A stretch of DNA of 26,584 nucleotides from a virus: positions 1 through 26,584 of IMG/VR virus record IMGVR_UViG_3300036781_000367; one strand, written 5' to 3'. Shown here one piece after another: positions 1 to 5,230 of this stretch (positions are counted from its first letter, which is position 1; each line of letters starts with the position of its first letter). The translations under genes were made by a program, and so were the position numbers. Under the pieces are notes generated by a model. That model had not been told where the DNA came from and made no database searches. It worked only from the letters and a program-made list of their open reading frames with translations.

Positions 1-381
1 GGGAAGCATGTAGTACGAGCCTTCACGCTCGATGCGACCGTCTTTGAGAGCCGAGCTGACGAACGGTGATATACCGGCGTCCTTGCGGATGCCCAGTGCG
101 TCGCATATCTCTCTGCCGCGCGACGGCCCATGGACGCGCAGGTAATCGATAACCTGATCGACACGGGACAGACGAAGCGCCTTTTCCGTTTCGATCGTCA
201 CGTTCTTCACAGTGACGGCCTTCTGAAGGCTGTCGACGGGATTCGCCCACGGCGACGCGCTGCCCGTAAGTTGGCCCTCGGGATTCTGCGCAGGCGTATC
301 GTCGGCCCGCGCGGTGAGCGCGGCCATCGACACTGTCTCGCCGGCGTGCGGGAACATGTTCGGGTGCAGGACGTTCTTCAT
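1..381 (-). CDS. Winged-helix-like DNA-binding protein (3' end outside window)
   Basis: The leftward frame is open from an ATG at 381-379 to the window edge (127 codons, no stop), so the C-terminus is missing. The first 60 residues are polar and Pro/Ala-rich. Residues of about 65-127 look like a winged helix-turn-helix: a helix around VDQVIDYLRVHGPSRGREIC, a second helix ending ALGIRKDAG, then a predicted wing (DGRIEREGSYYM). Such folds in phage early operons are usually small regulators or replication accessory factors. It is the most distal visible gene of the leftward operon and starts 5 bp after the stop of the gene at 387-1154. The family is not recognised by name. The reading frame is well supported; the function is inferred from fold resemblance only. 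Confidence 0.7.
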   Translation of the reverse strand, partial: MKNVLHPNMFPHAGETVSMAALTARADDTPAQNPEGQLTGSASPWANPVDSLQKAVTVKNVTIETEKALRLSRVDQVIDYLRVHGPSRGREICDALGIRKDAGISPFVSSALKDGRIEREGSYYMLP

Positions 382-386
382 TGCGA

Positions 387-1154
387 TCACCCGACGTGCG
401 CCGCGGCTGCGTGCGGCGGCATGTGGCGCGAGGCGCGCGCGACCTTGATGTCCAGTTCCATGATTGCCGCGTCGCCGTCCGCAGACGCGAATTCGTACAG
501 CTTCGGTAGCGCGGCCTCGAACGATGCCCGGATCTCATCGCGTGATGCGAGCCGGCCACTGGCGTACCAGAACGTCTGTTCAGGCTCGCCCATGCGAATG
601 AGGAGGTCATCGCCCTGCTGAATGGTCTCGACGTCGCGCGTTACCCATACAGCGACAGCGCGCGAATCTCCGGTGAGCAGCGGAGCGGCCGCGGCCGCGA
701 ATTTTGCGCAATCTGTGTGCGACGGCGGTTCGCATGTCAGACGGCTGATCGTGCGCAGAGGCTCGACGACGAAGGCCTTGTAGCGGCCGAGCGCTTGTCC
801 GCAGAGCCAGCAACGCTTGAAATACACGCACTCGGCCAACTTCGCTGCGTCAGCGCCGGGCTGGCCGGGCTTGCGGGCGGCCGACGCCGCGAAATACGGA
901 ATCGGGTAACCGCGCGAGTCGACGGGAAGCGAGCGCATGCGAAGCGGCACTTCGGGGAGGCCCTGGCGGAGGATGGCGGAGGTCATGGAAACCCCATGCG
1001 GAAGGCGCGCCGCGGCCGCGCATCCGTCAGAGCCCGATACATCATTCGCGGGGGCGGGAAAGTCGGCTTGAAAGCGCTTTGCGACAGCGATGGCAGACCA
1101 CGCGGCCGCGCCGAAGAACGCGAAAGCGGACGCGATGTAGTTGGTAGGCGTCAT
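387..1154 (-). CDS. Conserved phage hypothetical protein, possible N-terminal membrane anchor
   Basis: A 255-aa frame. Residues 1-28 form a hydrophobic helix (IASAFAFFGAAAWSAIAVA) that could anchor the protein in the membrane. From Met57 on the sequence looks like a separate soluble protein: MTSAILRQGLPEVPLRMRSL, then a CWLCG pair of cysteines around residues 115-119, then a segment WVTRDVETIQQGDDLLIRMG and an acidic tail. The soluble part resembles conserved hypotheticals of Burkholderia and Pseudomonas phages, from memory. Two starts compete: ATG at 1154 (GAGG upstream, 3 bp after the previous stop) and ATG at 986 (weak ribosome site). I keep the longer form because the frame is unbroken and the spacing fits the operon, but the 199-aa form from 986 is quite possible. 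No function can be assigned. Confidence 0.7.
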   Translation of the reverse strand: MTPTNYIASAFAFFGAAAWSAIAVAKRFQADFPAPANDVSGSDGCAAAARLPHGVSMTSAILRQGLPEVPLRMRSLPVDSRGYPIPYFAASAARKPGQPGADAAKLAECVYFKRCWLCGQALGRYKAFVVEPLRTISRLTCEPPSHTDCAKFAAAAAPLLTGDSRAVAVWVTRDVETIQQGDDLLIRMGEPEQTFWYASGRLASRDEIRASFEAALPKLYEFASADGDAAIMELDIKVARASRHMPPHAAAAHVG

Positions 1155-1157
1155 GGC

Positions 1158-1466
1158 TCAGTCCTCGTCCCTATCGTTAGCCGCGCGGCGTTTGATATCG
1201 ACGCTGTTGCGGTCGAAACCGAGTGCCGTCTGAACACCGAGCGCCCGGGGCGCAGCTCGCCGAGCAGGACGACCGGCGAGCTGCGCGCGGACGGCGGCCT
1301 GCACGGCGGCGCGCAAAGCGGGATTGAGGAGCGCCTCGTCGGGAAGCCCTTCGATCCCCAGCGTTCGGCAAGCGGGTGCGAGCATCTCGTCGGGAAGGCG
1401 GGTAGGCGTCGGGCGCATGCCGGCTTCACGCACAGTGGGTGAGGGAGCAGGACGCATCGCCGACAT
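1158..1466 (-). CDS. Hypothetical protein, leftward operon
   Basis: A 102-aa basic, Ala/Arg/Pro-rich protein. Its core (residues 24-60, PDEMLAPACRTLGIEGLPDE and following) looks helical. It ends 3 bp before the ATG of the next gene, so the two are probably translationally coupled. The start is uncertain. ATG at 1466 overlaps the upstream gene by 41 bp and has GAGGA about 8 bases upstream. ATG at 1418 would begin 7 bp after that gene's stop but lacks a good ribosome site. No known family is recognised. It is called on operon position and orientation and is moderately sure. Confidence 0.55.
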   Translation of the reverse strand: MSAMRPAPSPTVREAGMRPTPTRLPDEMLAPACRTLGIEGLPDEALLNPALRAAVQAAVRAQLAGRPARRAAPRALGVQTALGFDRNSVDIKRRAANDRDED

Positions 1467-1638
1467 CGACGCGATCCTCGTATTGCTGCCAGCCCGTATA
1501 GAGCAGGTAGACGAAGATCACGCCGAGGATGGCGAGCGAGTTGCGCACGGCGCGCAATGCCCAGACGAGCGCGCGAACGCCGCGCGCGCCGGCGCGGGGG
1601 GCGCCGGTGGTGGGAGTGGCTTGCTGCTGTTGGGACAT
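1426..1638 (-). CDS. Small single-pass membrane protein
   Basis: A 70-aa protein beginning MSQQQQATPTTGAPRAG, with a basic stretch and then one transmembrane helix of about 20 residues (VRNSLAILGVIFVYLLYTGW, about residues 31-50), and a short polar tail. The start at 1638 is chosen over the upstream in-frame ATG at 1710 because GGAG lies 8 bases before it. The positive charges precede the helix, suggesting N-in topology. A lone short membrane protein in a phage early-left operon could be an exclusion, host-takeover or antiholin-type protein, but nothing in the sequence decides this. Its promoter side faces the 77-bp inverted-repeat element at 1659-1735. Confidence 0.6.
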   Translation of the reverse strand: MSQQQQATPTTGAPRAGARGVRALVWALRAVRNSLAILGVIFVYLLYTGWQQYEDRVDVGDASCSLTHCA

Positions 1639-1658
1639 CACGTTCTCCGCTCTAGGGC

Positions 1659-1735
1659 GGGTGATTCCTTCACGCGATAATGAAATGGCCGACTCGCAAA
1701 CGGCATTCATTGATCACTTCCAGAAGGAATCACCC
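1659..1735. repeat. 77-bp element with perfect 13-bp inverted ends
   Basis: GGGTGATTCCTTC at 1659-1671 is repeated as its exact reverse complement at 1723-1735. Inside lies a second, imperfect inverted pair (AATGAAATGGCC at about 1680-1691 against GGCATTCATT at about 1702-1711). The element fills the gap between two divergent genes. Its right arm carries the AAGGAA ribosome site of the gene at 1736, and the mirrored AAGGAA lies in the leader of the gene at 1638. It could be a shared operator, a large hairpin, or a small mobile or duplicated promoter segment. Confidence 0.7.
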
Positions 1736-1990
1736 ATGGATGAAATTGCAGAACTCAAAATTCGCGTTGACGCGTTGGAGAGAGCGCTCAGCGCCGCGCT
1801 GAAGCACTCGCCGGCCGCTGCGGCTGGCGCGCATCAAGCGCTTCAGGATCGAATCGCCGAGATTGCGGCGACCGAGCCGCCGCCGCGCGAAGGGTTTCCC
1901 CGCACGGTTGAGATGACAGCGAGGAATCCGCGACGGGATACGGAAAAAGCTTTGCTCGCAAGGCTTCAAGGACTGCTTTCTCAGCCATGA
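1736..1990 (+). CDS. Small coiled-coil protein
   Basis: An 84-aa protein starting at ATG 1736 with AAGGAA 6 bases upstream. Residues 1-25 (MDEIAELKIRVDALERALSA) show a clean heptad pattern of hydrophobic residues, a predicted coiled coil. A second helix follows around residues 34-45, and the C-terminus (about 66-82) is another amphipathic helix. This gene reads against the flanking leftward genes. Its last 203 bp overlap, on the opposite strand, the end of the gene at 1788-2132. Coiled-coil miniproteins of this kind are common in phage accessory loci; no family is recognised. Confidence 0.65.
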   Translation: MDEIAELKIRVDALERALSAALKHSPAAAAGAHQALQDRIAEIAATEPPPREGFPRTVEMTARNPRRDTEKALLARLQGLLSQP

Positions 1991-2132
1991 CGTAGCGACG
2001 CTGCACCGCCTCACGACCTTCGACGGTGTCCGCTGCCGAGCAGATGGCGGCGGCCAGACGGCGCGCGGCCGCGCGCATCGCGCCGGCGGTGCGGGCACGG
2101 AGTGCTTGGAAAACTTGCTGGCGGTTGTGCAT
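1788..2132 (-). CDS. Hypothetical helical protein, first gene of leftward early operon
   Basis: A 114-aa protein from ATG 2132, chosen because GGAG lies 6 bases upstream; the frame extends further up without a ribosome site. Residues 1-62 look like a natural helical protein rich in Ala/Arg (MHNRQQVFQALRARTAGAM, then VMAEKAVLEALRAKLF). Residues beyond about 70 are Arg/Ser/Pro-rich and may be constrained by the opposite-strand gene at 1736-1990. It lies about 25 bp downstream of the predicted start site of the leftward promoter (-35 at 2188-2193, -10 at 2165-2170), the position of the N gene in lambda-like operons. The N-terminal Arg content (RARTAGAMRAAARR) is compatible with an RNA-binding antiterminator, but that is speculation. 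Confidence 0.55.
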   Translation of the reverse strand: MHNRQQVFQALRARTAGAMRAAARRLAAAICSAADTVEGREAVQRRYVMAEKAVLEALRAKLFPYPVADSSLSSQPCGETLRAAAARSPQSRRFDPEALDARQPQRPASASARR

Positions 2133-2164
2133 CGTTCGCTCCATGCGGCGATCTAATGCAGCGA

Positions 2165-2193
2165 AGTATGGCAAATGCAATAGAGCGGAGCAA
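2165..2193 (-). promoter_or_regulatory. Leftward early promoter (PL-like)
   Basis: On the minus strand TTGCTC (2193-2188) and CATACT (2170-2165) are separated by 17 bp. Transcription would start near 2158, giving a leader of about 26 nt with an SD (GGAG) before the gene at 2132. Two operator-like sites overlap it: one covers the -10 and spacer, the other the -35. The core 13-mer GCAAATGCAATAG also lies in the rightward promoter at 4483-4511. Confidence 0.6.
2166..2183 (+). promoter_or_regulatory. Repressor operator-like site, OL1 candidate
   Basis: GTATGGCAAATGCAATAG matches the pseudo-palindrome CTAGTGCAAATGCAATAG of the rightward promoter at 15 of 18 positions. It covers the -10 and spacer of the leftward promoter, where a bound repressor would block polymerase. 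Confidence 0.5.
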
Positions 2194-2208
2194 GTGCAAA
2201 AGCACTCG
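2191..2208 (+). promoter_or_regulatory. Repressor operator-like site, OL2 candidate
   Basis: The core AGTGCAAAAGCACT (2193-2206) is a perfect inverted repeat with 5-bp arms around AAAA. It shares the AGTGCAAA half with the operator at 4491-4508. Its centre lies 25 bp from the OL1 candidate, and it overlaps the -35 of the leftward promoter. Confidence 0.45.
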
Positions 2209-2243
2209 GCACCGATTGATTTTTTCTATTACTTTTGCGATAA

Positions 2244-2259
2244 CCCCTCGTTCGAGGGG
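2244..2259 (-). terminator. Inverted repeat, possible weak terminator for minus-strand genes
   Basis: CCCCTCG (2244-2250) and CGAGGGG (2253-2259) form a perfect 7-bp stem. On the minus strand it lies just after the stop at 2281 and is followed by TTATCG, a poor U-tract. It may be a weak terminator insulating the leftward promoter, or simply a protein site. Confidence 0.35.
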
Positions 2260-2280
2260 CACCCTACAGGGATGGTGTGG

Positions 2281-2499
2281 TCAGGAAGGCGTGCGTCGAT
2301 TCGTCTGGCGAGCGTCTTCCGCGAGATCAACGAGGGTGTCTATGAACCCATCCTGGAGATCCGAGCTCATTTCCAGAAAGGTCTCGCGATTCTCTCCGGA
2401 AAGGATGACGAGAAGGCTTGTCGCCCCTCGCAACTTGCGCTCGATGCGATCGCGTGTCTCCACTGGTCCCTCGATATCTTGATTTTCGTCGTAACCCAT
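2281..2499 (-). CDS. Small acidic hypothetical protein, immunity region
   Basis: A 72-aa acidic protein. The start ATG at 2499 is supported by GGAG 5 bases upstream (GGAGCTTTTATG); an upstream in-frame ATG at 2517 has no ribosome site. Helix-forming segments cover about residues 14-35 (TRDRIERKLRGATSLLVIL) and 40-63. No known family is recognised. It is downstream of, and on the same strand as, the Arc-like gene at 2584-2772 (84 bp apart), so the pair may be one operon. A short acidic protein beside a repressor that seems unable to cleave itself could be an antirepressor or host-inhibitor candidate; that is inference from location only. Confidence 0.6.
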   Translation of the reverse strand: MGYDENQDIEGPVETRDRIERKLRGATSLLVILSGENRETFLEMSSDLQDGFIDTLVDLAEDARQTNRRTPS

Positions 2500-2583
2500 A
2501 AAAGCTCCGTTGTACATGCGGGGTCGAAGGACGACTCTTCGTTCGTCCTTGTTCTGTGCACTAATTGCGGAGCGGCGCCGACT

Positions 2584-2772
2584 CTACCTTTGGTCAGGGC
2601 CTTTGTTTGCGGCGTCGTCCGTTTCAAAATCTAGACGAATGGTGCGAAAGTGTTCGCTTAGGATCGCAATCAGCTGTCCGTTCATCGAGCGATGGTTGTT
2701 CTTCGCATCCTTCGCCAGCGCGTCGCGGATCGACGACGGGATCCGCACCTGCATCTTGATTTCTGCTGTCAT
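2584..2772 (-). CDS. Arc-family ribbon-helix-helix DNA-binding protein
   Basis: A 62-aa protein from ATG 2772 with a strong GGAGG 5 bases upstream; the much longer upstream extension of the frame is not supported. It shows the Arc/MetJ layout: a short strand (EIKMQVRIP), helix A (SSIRDALAKDAKNN), a turn with RSMNGQ, and helix B (LIAILSEHF). Phage Arc proteins bind operators as dimers of dimers through the paired N-terminal strands. The C-terminal 20 residues are polar. It is divergent from a second Arc-like gene at 2887, with a perfect palindrome between them that is the likely shared operator. It probably regulates early or immunity genes, as Arc and Mnt do in P22. Confidence 0.8.
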   Translation of the reverse strand: MTAEIKMQVRIPSSIRDALAKDAKNNHRSMNGQLIAILSEHFRTIRLDFETDDAANKGPDQR

Positions 2773-2810
2773 TTTGTCCTCCGTTTGCCCGATGCAATTC
2801 ACTAGATTAC

Positions 2811-2841
2811 AGGCACAAATGCCTTCATTTTGAAGGCACAA
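2811..2841. promoter_or_regulatory. Palindromic operator between divergent Arc-like genes
   Basis: TGCCTTCA (2820-2827) and TGAAGGCA (2831-2838) are perfect inverted 8-bp arms around TTT. AGGCACAA occurs as a direct repeat at 2811-2818 and 2834-2841, so three GGCA/TGCC half-sites line up in the pattern expected for cooperative ribbon-helix-helix binding. A plausible rightward -35 (TTGAAG, 2830-2835) and -10 (CAGAAT, 2854-2859) overlap it. Confidence 0.6.
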
Positions 2842-2886
2842 CCATTTTAGTAGCAGAATAGTGTCTTGGTTAGTAAAATCGCCCGC

Positions 2887-3258
2887 ATGGCGACCCAAGA
2901 CGATTTCGTGAAGACCGCGTTGCGATTGCCGCGGGCCCTCCACGCGGATATCCAATCCGCTGCACTGGCAGGGGGGCGTTCCATGAACGCAGAGATCATC
3001 AGCCGTCTGCAGGCGACGGTTGACGCGCCGGCAGGCTTGGCGTTGCTTGAGCGGTTGCAGGCGAGCGAAAATGCGTTGCTCGAGACGGTTCGCAAGCAAC
3101 GGGACCAACTAATGGGGGTAGTGGAGCGTTTTCAGGTGGTCGCCGAAGGTGCCGACGCCGTGTTGGCAGTTGCGAAGCCCACTCAGGAAATACTTGAAGT
3201 GCGCCGCAATATCGAGGTGCTTCGGGCGGTCATTGCAACGATTAACGGTTATCGCTAA
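2887..3258 (+). CDS. Arc-like ribbon-helix-helix regulator with coiled-coil extension
   Basis: A 123-aa protein from ATG 2887. Residues 1-42 repeat the Arc plan: strand (VKTALRLP), helix A (RALHADIQSAALAG), RSMNAE, helix B (IISRLQATV). The RSMN turn is shared with the neighbour at 2584-2772. Residues 50-95 are a long helix with heptads (LLERLQASENALLETVRKQR), a likely oligomerisation coiled coil, and the tail is also helical. No SD precedes ATG 2887. A TTG at 2866 could extend the frame by seven residues, and the promoter position suggests a short or absent leader. Its stop abuts the stop of the convergent gene at 3259. It probably controls the immunity region together with the divergent Arc protein. 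Confidence 0.75.
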   Translation: MATQDDFVKTALRLPRALHADIQSAALAGGRSMNAEIISRLQATVDAPAGLALLERLQASENALLETVRKQRDQLMGVVERFQVVAEGADAVLAVAKPTQEILEVRRNIEVLRAVIATINGYR

Positions 3259-3723
3259 TTAATTCGCGGGAGTAATATCGTGGCGATCAATATAGAAATA
3301 TGTTGAAAATGGTGTGCCGCCAGCTTCTTCTGCAGTGAATTTAACGACCGCATACGCCAAATCGGCACGCCCCACCAGCGAATCATATGACTCGAACCTT
3401 TCCACCTCAAACGTTTTATCGTTAGCCCGCGAAACGTGGCACCGGCCTTGATTCATTATGCGATGGAGATAGCTCTCGTCATGCGGCGGATTGTCCGCGA
3501 GCTGCCGGGCCTCCAGCACGTACGTGCGCCCCATGCACTCGATTGCGCCCGCCGGAACAGCACGAAATCTACGGTGCCCTTCCGAAGGGAACGTAGCTTG
3601 AGAGGGTACCTCGTTCGCATAGGCGATCACCGCTGTTCTTCCTGTCTCCGGTTGCCCTGCGAAGGAACCCGCGATACTGGCTTGGCATATTGTAAGCGCC
3701 AGCGTTGCAACGATCGTCTTCAT
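3259..3723 (-). CDS. Secreted protein co-expressed with repressor (lysogenic-conversion candidate)
   Basis: A 154-aa protein with a classical Sec signal peptide: MK, hydrophobic core IVATLALTICQASIAG, likely cleavage near residues 18-23. The mature part has two cysteines (about residues 63 and 94) that could form a disulfide and looks mostly beta-strand; no family is recognised. Its ATG overlaps the repressor stop by 4 bp (ATGA), with GGAG upstream, so it should be translated whenever the repressor is, that is in the lysogen. GC content is visibly lower than in the structural genes. A periplasmic protein made by a prophage suggests superinfection exclusion, envelope modification or a host fitness trait; the exact role cannot be read from sequence. 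Confidence 0.75.
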   Translation of the reverse strand: MKTIVATLALTICQASIAGSFAGQPETGRTAVIAYANEVPSQATFPSEGHRRFRAVPAGAIECMGRTYVLEARQLADNPPHDESYLHRIMNQGRCHVSRANDKTFEVERFESYDSLVGRADLAYAVVKFTAEEAGGTPFSTYFYIDRHDITPAN

Positions 3724-4433
3724 CCTGCTATCTCCGAAAGCGGCCCTGATCGGTAGATCACGCGGCCAAGAATGGCGATATGAGAAATCATGTCTGGCGG
3801 TACCAGCTTGTCGGGATAGCGCTGTGCATCAAGTGCGCGCAGTGCAAGATGGCCGCCGATCTGCTTCACCACCTGGCGATATATCACTTCTCCCTCGAAG
3901 TACAGAGCATAGACGGTGTTATCACGAACAACGGTGGAATCAGTGTCTACCAGCACAAGATCTCCGGCTAGCAGCATGGGGGCCATTGCAGCATCGTGGA
4001 CCGCTAGACAGCGCAGTTTGGAAAGCCGTTTCGTCGGGAGCAGTACTGCCGCATCGGCCGAGACATAGAAGCCCTTCGTCTTTGCCTTCCACCTCGCCTC
4101 ACCCGCATCCGACATCGAGAATTCATAAACGGGGAAGTATTCAGCATTCGTGCTGACCACCGGGCGCCGGAGCGTGCGCGCGAGGTCGTACTCTTCTTCA
4201 GTCTCTTCTAGGGCCGTATCGCTGGGATGCTTAGGCCCGACACCATCCGCCAGCCAGCCGGGGTTTAGCCCCAACGCGTCCGCGATAGCAAACAAGTACT
4301 TCGAGCCATTATTTCGACGGCTTTCGATGTTGTTGATGGTGGACTGAGATACGCCGGCCCTCCGCGCAAGTTCCGATTGCGAAAGCTGAGCGTCTTGTCT
4401 GGCTTCCTTCAGCCGTTCCGCGAGTGAATTCAT
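3720..4433 (-). CDS. CI-like phage repressor, HTH plus degenerate S24 peptidase domain
   Basis: A 237-aa protein. Residues 4-61 are an HTH_3 domain (LSQSELARRAGVSQSTINNI). Residues of about 98-225 have the S24/LexA fold: GFYVSADAAVLL, then the region normally holding the nucleophile, then AGDLVLVDT and a beta-rich end. In LexA, UmuD and lambda CI the nucleophile lies in a (G)DSM-type motif; here the motif reads HDAAM, so Ala149 replaces Ser. The lysine expected about 37 residues on is Arg186 (EVIYRQV). An Ala-Gly pair at 110-111 sits at the spacing of the CI cleavage site. The repressor should therefore not cleave itself with RecA. It is predicted to bind operators at both early promoters and keep lysogeny. 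It is translationally coupled to the secreted-protein gene downstream. Confidence 0.9.
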   Translation of the reverse strand: MNSLAERLKEARQDAQLSQSELARRAGVSQSTINNIESRRNNGSKYLFAIADALGLNPGWLADGVGPKHPSDTALEETEEEYDLARTLRRPVVSTNAEYFPVYEFSMSDAGEARWKAKTKGFYVSADAAVLLPTKRLSKLRCLAVHDAAMAPMLLAGDLVLVDTDSTVVRDNTVYALYFEGEVIYRQVVKQIGGHLALRALDAQRYPDKLVPPDMISHIAILGRVIYRSGPLSEIAG

Positions 4434-4450
4434 AAGTGCGATCGTAATAG
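4433..4450 (+). promoter_or_regulatory. Repressor operator-like site at repressor start (autoregulation candidate)
   Basis: TAAGTGCGATCGTAATAG matches the operator at 4491-4508 at 12 of 18 positions, including the AGTGC and AATAG ends. It touches the repressor start codon (4431-4433) and overlaps a minus-strand TATTAC (4449-4444) that could be a weak repressor -10. If that is right, the repressor mRNA leader is very short. Confidence 0.35.
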
Positions 4451-4482
4451 ACGGCGCGATTGCTTTGGCTGGTTTCGGGTTA

Positions 4483-4511
4483 TTGCGTTGCTAGTGCAAA
4501 TGCAATAGACT
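4483..4511 (+). promoter_or_regulatory. Rightward early promoter (PR-like), leaderless start
   Basis: TTGCGT (4483-4488), 17-bp spacer, TAGACT (4506-4511). Transcription should begin about 7 bp downstream, at or next to the A of ATG 4519, leaving no room for a ribosome site; none is visible. The spacer holds the repressor operator candidate. Confidence 0.65.
4491..4508 (+). promoter_or_regulatory. Repressor operator-like site, OR candidate
   Basis: CTAGTGCAAATGCAATAG is a pseudo-palindrome (CTA-n-TGC-nnnn-GCA-n-TAG). It fills the spacer and start of the -10 of the rightward promoter. Related sites lie at 2166-2183, 2191-2208 and 4433-4450. Confidence 0.55.
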
Positions 4512-4518
4512 TTCCTGC

Positions 4519-4719
4519 ATGAACGCCAAAGTCATCATCAGTGAGCTGCTCGCCCTTGGTCTGACCCAGATGGAAATGGAACGACGGACTGGCATCGACC
4601 AGTCGACGATATCCGCCATCTATACGGGACGCCGCGGCAAACGCGTGTCGTACGACGTCATGTCGAGGTTGGCCAACCTCCTCGCGGAATCGAAGGCGGC
4701 GGCCGAGGAGGGCTCCTGA
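4519..4719 (+). CDS. Cro-like HTH regulator
   Basis: A 66-aa protein in the cro position, divergent from the repressor and first in the rightward operon. An HTH covers about residues 14-36 (LTQMEMERRTGIDQSTISAI), followed by TGRRGKRVSYDVMSRLANLL, the usual final helices of this class. It is expected to act as a DNA-binding antagonist of the repressor at the operators between 4433 and 4511. The ATG coincides with the predicted transcription start, so the message may be leaderless. Next gene: ATG one base after this stop. Confidence 0.85.
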   Translation: MNAKVIISELLALGLTQMEMERRTGIDQSTISAIYTGRRGKRVSYDVMSRLANLLAESKAAAEEGS

Positions 4720-4720
4720 A

Positions 4721-4939
4721 ATGGCCTGTCCATCGCGTGAGCTGGCGGATTTGATCGTGGCGCAGATGCACGAGCGCGACGCCTTCGCTGCGACGCTGAA
4801 GGCTGCACGCGTTTCGACATGTGCTCTGACGTCGCCGGCGCCGCAATCGACCGCGGATCTGCGCGAACGCCTTTTCAGCGTGCGCGCTGGGGTGCTCGTC
4901 GAGCGCGCCATCAGATGGTTTCCGAGGCTCGCCAGATGA
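4721..4939 (+). CDS. Hypothetical early protein
   Basis: A 72-aa protein beginning one base after the Cro-like stop (TGAAATG), with GAGGAGGG about 14 bases upstream. It is mainly helical and amphipathic, with segments of about residues 5-30 (RELADLIVAQMHERDAFAAT) and 46-66. No known family, membrane segment or metal site. It is overlapped at its stop by the next gene (ATGA). It is called on operon context and codon use; the function is unknown. Confidence 0.6.
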   Translation: MACPSRELADLIVAQMHERDAFAATLKAARVSTCALTSPAPQSTADLRERLFSVRAGVLVERAIRWFPRLAR

Positions 4940-5220
4940 AAGCTCCGTCGCTCCATTCCGTCATCGACCAGCTGCTCGACGTCATCGACCTCCGTCCGGA
5001 GCTGGCGGCCGACGTCATGCATTTCATCTTCGACGACGCGCAGGAGATCCGCGACGGCCTGGCCGACGTGTATGTACCTGAAGCGGCCCCCGCACATCAT
5101 CCGGGTGGCTCGGTCGGCTTCAGCATGGTCGGCGAGCTGCGCGCGAGCGAACGATTGATGCATTTCGCTCGCGCCGTTTCGGACGGTGTTGTGCCGGCTA
5201 TGCAGCTGGGTGGCGGCTGA
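4936..5220 (+). CDS. Hypothetical early protein
   Basis: A 94-aa acidic protein from ATG 4936, which overlaps the preceding stop by 4 bp. An acidic helical segment at residues 5-45 (SVIDQLLDVIDLRPELAADV, then FIFDDAQEIRDGLADVYV) is followed by a loop with a GGSVG segment and a final helix (ELRASERLMHFARAV). No family is recognised. The gene ends 111 bp before the next, a gap holding a perfect hairpin and three tandem 12-bp repeats, so a regulatory break follows it. Confidence 0.6.
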   Translation: MKAPSLHSVIDQLLDVIDLRPELAADVMHFIFDDAQEIRDGLADVYVPEAAPAHHPGGSVGFSMVGELRASERLMHFARAVSDGVVPAMQLGGG

Positions 5221-5230
5221 CGTATCGGTG

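Noticed and set aside
23-610. Minus-strand open frame of 195 codons at the left end
   Set aside because: Very Arg/Ser-rich; the winged-helix frame at 1-381 and the gene at 387-1154 explain the same DNA better.
2026-2634. Plus-strand open frame of about 200 codons in the immunity region
   Set aside because: Crosses the leftward promoter and is opposed to two minus-strand genes with good ribosome sites; no protein features.
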